This document shows positions 62,001 to 64,000 of a stretch of DNA of 64,000 bases, piece after piece (within the stretch, counting starts at the first letter, position 1; every line of letters begins with the position of its first letter). This stretch comes from Candidatus Obscuribacterales bacterium. Its GTDB lineage: Bacteria > Cyanobacteriota > Vampirovibrionia > Obscuribacterales > Obscuribacteraceae. The notes below the pieces were generated by a model. That model was not told where the DNA came from. It made no database searches and saw only the letters and a list, made by a program, of their open reading frames with translations. The stretch is taken from positions 1 through 64,000 of the forward strand of contig JAGVKG010000060.1 of assembly GCA_020050685.1 (NCBI GenBank), in the 5' to 3' direction. Both the position numbers and the translations under genes were made by a program.

Positions 62001-64000
62001 ACTAGTCCGCCAACAGATCCTGCTGGGTCCGTTGCCTTTGCTTGAATGGAGCTTGCGAAAGTATCAATTGCAAAGTAAACAGAGTTAATCAGCACACTAC
62101 CACCAGCAGTAGCACCGTTTGCGCTAATCGTAGCGGTACTGGTGCCAGTGCAGCAAATCGTGTTGTCGCGAATAACATTTACTGCCAATGGTCCAATCAA
62201 ACTAACCGTGCCACCAAATCCCAATGTAGATGATGCATCAATATTGGCATTGTAATGGTTAGTGGTATCCCACTCAGAGAAAACATAAACTGGTCCATTA
62301 ATTGATTGCAGCAATATTGAACCGCCGGAGACCGATGTGCCTGTAGCCAAAATAGACGTTTCGTAATCAGTCACACCCCAACCGTTCGCATCCTGACCAG
62401 CAAGAATGCTAATTGAGCCACCGGTTTGACCAGAAGCATTTACGGTGTTGCCAGTCTGATTATCGGCAGCACCCAAGAATACAGAACCATTTAGACCTGC
62501 CACCAAAATAGATCCGCCGAGTCCCACATTGCCAACTGAATGAGCAAGCAGAGATGAACCACTTGGAACGTTAACACCAGTTTGTCCAACTACTGCCATC
62601 AATCCACCAGTAGTACCACTAACGTCCACGCCTTGAACAGAAGTGAAGCCCACCGTACTTTCTATATAAGCAAGTCCACCAGCTTGCGTAGCACTGGCAG
62701 AGGTCACATTACCAGTTAACGTGATACTGCCTGCACCAATTAAGGTAACAGGGCTTGGTCTGTTGCTTGTCACAGCGCCAGTCAATCCAGCAAGCGAAAT
62801 ATCTCCGCCATGGGCAACAACCGGAACAATCAAGCGGTTATCACCGTGCGTATCAATAGTCAGTACATTGCCAGGTGCATTGATAGAAGTAAAGCCACCA
62901 GGATTAAAGACACTTACTCCCGAAGTTTGGAAGTCCAATGTTGCTGCACCGGTAATCGATGAGCTTATGCTGGTCGGCGTGCCACTAAATGTTGCGCCAG
63001 CCGTGCCACCAGTTTGCGACATTGTCCCCAAACTGGTCGTTACGCCTGTGCTGTAAACAAAATAGGCATTGCCACCCAAATTGCCAGCACCACTGCCGGT
63101 GGCATTAAGGTTGATGTTGCCAGTCGTGATGCCTGTACCGGCTGTATTCTTGCCCGGTGACAAGAACAAGTCACCAGCTTGAGCAGTAGTGCTCGAACCA
63201 TTGCTATTTGCATTTGCCGTAATTGCGCCAAGCGCAATTGTGGAAGCATTACCTCCAGCCACCATGCCAATGCTGCCTGCCACTCCATTCAATCCAGTTG
63301 CACTTGTGGTAATTGCGCCACCGGAAATATTGCCATCGGCATTAGCAACAATAAGATGTCCACCAAAGGCAACTGCAGATGTATTGACGATACCGAATGT
63401 CAATGTTCCGCTTTGAGCTGGTGCTAAAGGTGTTCCGGTTGTGCCGGCTGCCATAAATACTGTGCCGCCGCGCCCTGCGGTACTTGTGGTGGAAGTAGTA
63501 ATGTTACCGGCGGAAACCGTTCCAGGAGCCGTCAAATTCACTCTGCCACCATTGCCAACATTACCGGCACCTGTACTGGATAGTGCCCCAGTAGAAAGAT
63601 TACCGGTATAAATATCGCCAACGCCAGCCGCAAGTACGATGTCACCACCACTGCCGGATGCAGTACCACTATTAGCAGAAATGCCCAAAGTAGTGATATC
63701 GTTCATGGCCGCCACAAATACGTTGCCACCATTGCCACCAGTTCCGGTGTTAGAAGTAGTAATACTTCCGGAATTCATTACAAACGAATCGCCAACTGCA
63801 CTCACCGAGCCAGCCGTCGCACCAGATGAGCTGCTCGTATCAATGCCACCCGTAATAGCAACTGCACCAGTTGTAACCGTAAAGCCATCAAAGTACCAAC
63901 TTTGAATTGTGACACTGCCAGAGCTTCTGCCACCACCCGTGCCGTTCGTCTTAATACCATTTGTCGTAATTGTGATGCTCTCTCCCAATTGCGAAATCAA
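50066..64000 (-). CDS. giant filamentous-haemagglutinin-like/adhesin protein, 3' part (runs off the window)
   Basis: An uninterrupted minus-strand frame of at least 4,644 codons extends beyond position 64000, so the N-terminus and any signal are not visible. The protein is made of Gly/Ser/Thr/Asn-rich short beta-strand units (ANGTTSGGSIAVVS, SGAGGAV, VGGTINLT), consistent with a very long parallel beta-helix. Two families of long internal repeats occur (near 54.1-55.3 kb and 56.2-57.4 kb). Its last 1,000 residues match the split adhesin gene at 21.3-26.7 kb (IVAGFDFTPATAGQ, SIQPLPTNFDL), and both end in IVDTG(E/D)D plus a short acidic tail. Few Lys, Cys and charged residues overall. A surface or extracellular role is likely; the target is unknown. 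The dense open frames on the opposite strand here are antisense shadows. Confidence 0.87.
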   Translation of the reverse strand: MISQLGESITITTNGIKTNGTGGGRSSGSVTIQSWYFDGFTVTTGAVAITGGIDTSSSSGATAGSVSAVGDSFVMNSGSITTSNTGTGGNGGNVFVAAMNDITTLGISANSGTASGSGGDIVLAAGVGDIYTGNLSTGALSSTGAGNVGNGGRVNLTAPGTVSAGNITTSTTSTAGRGGTVFMAAGTTGTPLAPAQSGTLTFGIVNTSAVAFGGHLIVANADGNISGGAITTSATGLNGVAGSIGMVAGGNASTIALGAITANANSNGSSTTAQAGDLFLSPGKNTAGTGITTGNINLNATGSGAGNLGGNAYFVYSTGVTTSLGTMSQTGGTAGATFSGTPTSISSSITGAATLDFQTSGVSVFNPGGFTSINAPGNVLTIDTHGDNRLIVPVVAHGGDISLAGLTGAVTSNRPSPVTLIGAGSITLTGNVTSASATQAGGLAYIESTVGFTSVQGVDVSGTTGGLMAVVGQTGVNVPSGSSLLAHSVGNVGLGGSILVAGLNGSVFLGAADNQTGNTVNASGQTGGSISILAGQDANGWGVTDYETSILATGTSVSGGSILLQSINGPVYVFSEWDTTNHYNANIDASSTLGFGGTVSLIGPLAVNVIRDNTICCTGTSTATISANGATAGGSVLINSVYFAIDTFASSIQAKATDPAGSVGGLVTMSTPGSLYVSGIDVSGANGGIINLIGPDFLLYSGGSFNANGTAGYGGVIRISAPLGVMLSMSSNQTQNTVSANGTVRGGLIDISTLGVFGSIEIYQTTITATSSAGTGGTVRISNYGDGITLNQRHPIGFTYNSSIDVSSGNGAGGEIYLVGAGSISSVLNGSGTGPVGAVINANGTTRGGSISLVTTSSGNISLSHMVGVTADATAGEGGNIFFVNYGTGSITTSGVSPVPVSANGTTSGGSIAVVSRGSISLNNVNAQASGSGGRGGAIYLSSVGALTTATLSAAATGGGASVGGTLMITTAQPLSTASGTTLSTLNNPAGAINVSSFNVSGAAPGAASMFTSGATITGGGGATTDTNKSVLPRAFSSTGVFSISPDLLPGGGFSSFSNTSTLTLTNYGLTGLPLAVVQNNAALGTVSGAGQHFTLFTGGTITLSSINTSSASVSGGAVEMYSLSQASNTINAAGAINTSSSSSTAGTSAGNIILAAPYGTITATNALNAGGINSAVSNYISLTSGGGITLTNSGSQTILTGTNTTLASTDSFVNATIQSHTGSVDGRGGTSYSLVVNAGAVNVGSIFAGGGSIFVNRANTAGTTTMTVAAGSSLFANNGNITIENDFTSSGGSILIDTNASIIAFTNQQPAAGNVNIVIGAVPVSPVAGTAPSNVNVTTANGGQVFWGANSITANAPTNNITAIGTNVVFNTGSLAASAITLNGGTTITADPPSQLAPVDPSFVVGTQVFTGLDNTPNPSLDPNLAIVTSLDLNNTSVVASIISLQQQGLLGGILTESGGIATGGNVIIAPGQTAANMAGYIPGSVVITFDGFGSSDSISFLANDGIANPITLLGTMEFTSPGPASVGVITVNSGMSGTAFLLGSGGSLTSDGDLLLSAHGGIELNDAVTTAGAMTIETLSNNGNIDLNAAVTAGTNLGLETHGTGAINLASGQTLTASNGTVAMLSQAINLAGSVNAFSGTNGGTISLNAAGGTLTVNNLSPTTGSLSVNATAPGSFGGTIIIIAQSLATGLSLSANGLGSGKGGIVSVTMSGTSNLVVGDPTVAGQFQVTATGGATGSGGEVYLTAGQDLTVNPTFLNASPGGGNGNGAIYDLTAGDGGTGNLFVSNSLSANAAGSGVGGTINLTANSATTFTISSSAATNGVDGNLTVNGAVGGGGINVTNSGNILVDTGTNVGTTSGGIKFTTPGSFTNNGTISAHGLIDVDPSSYSNSGNQNSNTGFNIEVVDGTFSNTGALTYTGAATGATTISINAGSAVTSTMTMMNGSGSLNPGTGNKVSITQPTAIVLDSSFIQTIGNGGELDMVVPLLQGNNGGTPTFNGSSGTTVFNISNAGGTLTMGLQAGSNATLTFNGGQLETNSTNLTINSGVTLASNNAMNLNLASGGTFTHNGVVDYTGASTNAQTISVNGVANLSLAGGNGSSQGVFDVGAASNTLAFGATTLLLNNGTNLTTAGKMLVQANRLQGVDGGPATLAAAGTLNLQPMSGDTLTFGVPNPGTDSTTFILNGSSVTTTSFNLALESDASVSSNAVLTINVNGGTLTNNGSLGSSASGTSLVVQNTTGGWTLDGTGSFDQSSNGTTRLAADTQITFGGASGVNQTVNGGNGQLVIDAPTLTVASATAPAVITKNGAGSIMVTSGASTTLTVGNDGSAAGLQLNGANVTMSANDIMLNSGTTLSSSNSITMNVNGGTLTNNGTIQSSAGGTSILVQNTGGAWTLDGTGAFTQTSNGTTRFAANSQITFGGVLDVNQTVNGGNGQLLIDAPTLMVTSTLSPATLTKNGSGGVVLTAGASATLTFDNDGGPAELALNGQAVSATATNMVVSANTTLYSDNAMTMNANGGTMTNDGTLRSSASGNSITVTSTSNLTLAGSGLVDQTDSGTTTFSATTSLTLADSLNLTVAGGGDVHLSAPNLVFGGNNAHLQATAASQILIDSGLVTSDLNVSAGDDTSNTISSNGGYIVLTATGSGSSIYFANSAGSPIDNATFNFNSNGGLLALITFDAGTKNIGSNAAIVSDGSVAAPYTLNVSGSLELNGYLFVNNLNLMPGASVSNANGTLGIEAINPPDPTFVLSVDMAAGSQISASGNIELNSINSGDVIFTSSGLGDLLAGSGGTVSFNGGTGDVSVDVNSISGTATANGATVSLQAAGTTSLTVGAVSSAGAVSLTGNNGLTLTDNVSGSTVDLTSASGSNGSITLNMGSGNTVSGTTVNVIADGSGDILNASGSIAATTLNMQSGSGSVGTSSNNVMTNASSLTVNSTMNTTGDVFVTSTPTGGTVSLGTSSGNNFNLTTLSNGSIALGASTLTGGMSVSLTANGSGAITETSGNIATTTLSLQSGSGAIGSSGNNILTNASSLSVNSTTNTSGDVFVTVTPTGGTVDLGTSSGNNFNLSTLSNGSIALGASVLTSGTSVTLNAHGSGSITETTGNIATTTLNLQSGSGSIGSQTANIQTTASSLTVNGVLNTTGNVFVIATPTGGTVALGSSSANNFNLTTNGSIVLGASTLTGGTSVSLTAAGSGTITETTGNIDTTTLALQSGSGAIGSFGNNILTNASSLTVNNALNTAGDVFVTVTPTGGTVNLGTSSGNHFNLTTLSNGSIDLGASTITGGTSVTLDADGAGSIQESVAVVVSPSLTLTSDSGDIGSESGNISTLAANLSVTTTGNVYVKDSSSVTLSAISVGSGKTFSFTTTGAANIEIDGGITASGGTIILSASGTGSITRESGTLTANMVQLQAAGGSIGSNPGVGGTAIATQASMLSAEASGVVYVTQTGAVILDESSAGTTFNLTTTGTLTTAGDLTAQFVQLITPTLANAFTITGSGAAGTVNVSSPALGALEVSGGGSLVAQAGITLSSSNSPLHFTGDQTLNGNATITASGPASVVEVDSGVSVDGTGDVTVNACTLINPPPGLTAAGTFTFSSTCASGCGTIVNTVGDVVLPSNLVFNGSSLAVLASGNVIAASGMTMIDLSGTTGAGGRLSIVAGFDFTPATAGQITDTSNTYTLVGPSATGGSVEMGNVQILTNSTGNVGGDVYIAAHAGLLNDGEIAIGAVNTSSGAGNGGLVALLGQGGVQSGSINTAGTNKGGSVFLIAAEPQTTGGAITFTNGIQGGTGRFIAVDPVDGTMAQINVNGNITTAGVSGAGGAVVLASGAQVAMTGSILTSGTAGGSVTIQSLSSTLSVSGNLDTSGLPAAGANPGGDGGFVQLNAAAFISVGGNIITNGGQALGSGEGGQAGNVSILTNVNTLGGFNSRPYHVGNLVVGGYMDMRGGNSATGNGGAGGTMTVTTGAVRVIGMNAGVSINTSAGSGGLPGASGAVTINTFSIQPLPTNFDLASHTLSEFAMPGAMFAVGNAEANGTAGTIVSGGNSATTGNAGRIVSTNPFADGSISLTVTGPSSYTINQNGTANTINVDNGSGVRTMVTPGQALALFQVSRDSSATAQTIGLNNSGAVTNKNPQSPSSPSQITIPGFELLPQYTAFNIKTTGSGVMTINITGNEALLNLVGVTKPYVGGTLNFAQSGTNVLVALGDAAFPLATTGSFTSLGFSSIEFTGSNAKWNIQGPINFANVTMTNSATSLKLTLGMSTISSPVAGGQVMFNMPNGALDVRGGNFVNNALGTSTAVSMNFAPGNISMAIADGAQITTTSGSFTYKSNQGNLAVGAGASLNSATSMTISASAFTTGTGVSLQANAGNLSITSKTATTIGLGNTLQAGTLSPLAPATGVLASADVLAAGSIIISSGSGDNTSGIFTINSGAGADQTTLIANGGNVQLTANMTESLTFGDSLQVEANGGNILFLSNNSLTGGTDGTFTARAVGTLSSFTGGGVEFGSGTTNVNNLAKLLANRPATFTLQPNPLPPIGTVTIDNNSIDRGVVQVNLSGSGSVSLGTGGNPGLLDIFGGAVILDGKGNGKQVNINGATVRVDAPVAYEHLTQEAGEAIVDTGEDGADIEDSALPVSLLHNVEIQP
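54110..55330 (-). repeat. tandem ~100-residue repeats in the giant protein (four copies)
   Basis: Copies are recognisable by TPTGG-coding points at 54234, 54531, 54834 and 55137, that is, periods of 297, 303 and 303 bases (99-101 codons). Each unit carries the sequence order T-P-T-G-G-T-V-x-L-G, N-F-N-L-T, L-x-G-x-S-V and S-G-S-I-G. The copies differ at many third positions as well as at some amino acids, so they are not very recent. Confidence 0.85.
56230..57400 (-). repeat. ~151-residue repeats in the giant protein (two clear copies, one degenerate)
   Basis: The motif V-N-G-G-N-G-Q-L-x-I-D-A-P-T-L is encoded at about 56690 and 57144, exactly 453 bases (151 codons) apart. The preceding block T-L-T-N-N-G-x-x-x-S-S-A-x-G-T-S recurs with it. 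A third, weaker copy lies around 56230-56460. This family differs from the ~100-residue repeats just downstream in the protein. Confidence 0.75.

Overview
The window looks like a chromosomal piece of a non-photosynthetic Cyanobacteriota (Melainabacteria/Vampirovibrionia, most like Obscuribacterales). This is inference from gene content. The best single clue is a tRNA-Glu(UUC) whose acceptor and arms match the cyanobacterial/plastid type. Supporting clues are an Rcp1-like response regulator beside its kinase, cobalamin-dependent ribonucleotide reductase, very large filamentous-haemagglutinin-like proteins and mid-range GC. No photosynthesis gene, phage gene, insertion sequence or CRISPR array is visible.

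1-13.6 kb is a mostly plus-strand housekeeping stretch: uvrA; feoA with a small zinc-ribbon gene; a thioredoxin-reductase-like ferredoxin-NADP reductase; nrdJ and dcd (deoxynucleotide supply); an unrecognised 996-residue Gln-rich protein; a ComEC lacking its C-terminal nuclease-like domain; and tsaC. 13.7-21.0 kb is a five-gene minus-strand operon: MoxR ATPase, DUF58 protein, transglutaminase-like membrane protein, winged-helix AAA ATPase, TonB-like protein. 21.3-26.7 kb is a secreted adhesin-like gene cut by one in-frame TAG. 26.8-31.4 kb is a tightly overlapping hom-thrC-thrB-lysC operon.

31.7-39.0 kb holds a secreted NAGPA-type glycosidase, a ROK sugar kinase, a YhcC-type radical SAM protein, tRNA-Glu with a clear promoter and terminator, a nucleotidyltransferase/small-protein pair, a Fic protein preceded by four ~40-bp tandem repeats, and ychF. 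39.2-49.9 kb is signalling: two paralogous OmpR/QseC-type two-component pairs on either side of a GT20 (trehalose-phosphate-synthase-like) gene and a small membrane-protein operon, then a DUF389 membrane protein and a REC-PAS-kinase next to a receiver fused to leucine-rich-repeat-variant (LRV) repeats. 50.1-64.0 kb is a single minus-strand gene of at least 4,644 codons. It is a giant repeat-rich adhesin that runs off the window and is paralogous to the split gene at 21.3 kb.

The most notable signals are: the in-frame TAG splitting the adhesin gene, with a terminator-like hairpin in its leader; the giant paralog with two internal repeat families and a shared C-terminal tail; a 30-nt palindromic repeat whose stems differ by compensating G/C swaps, one copy of which supplies the tsaC stop codon while another is translated inside thrB; the REC-LRV fusion; and the tandem repeats upstream of fic.
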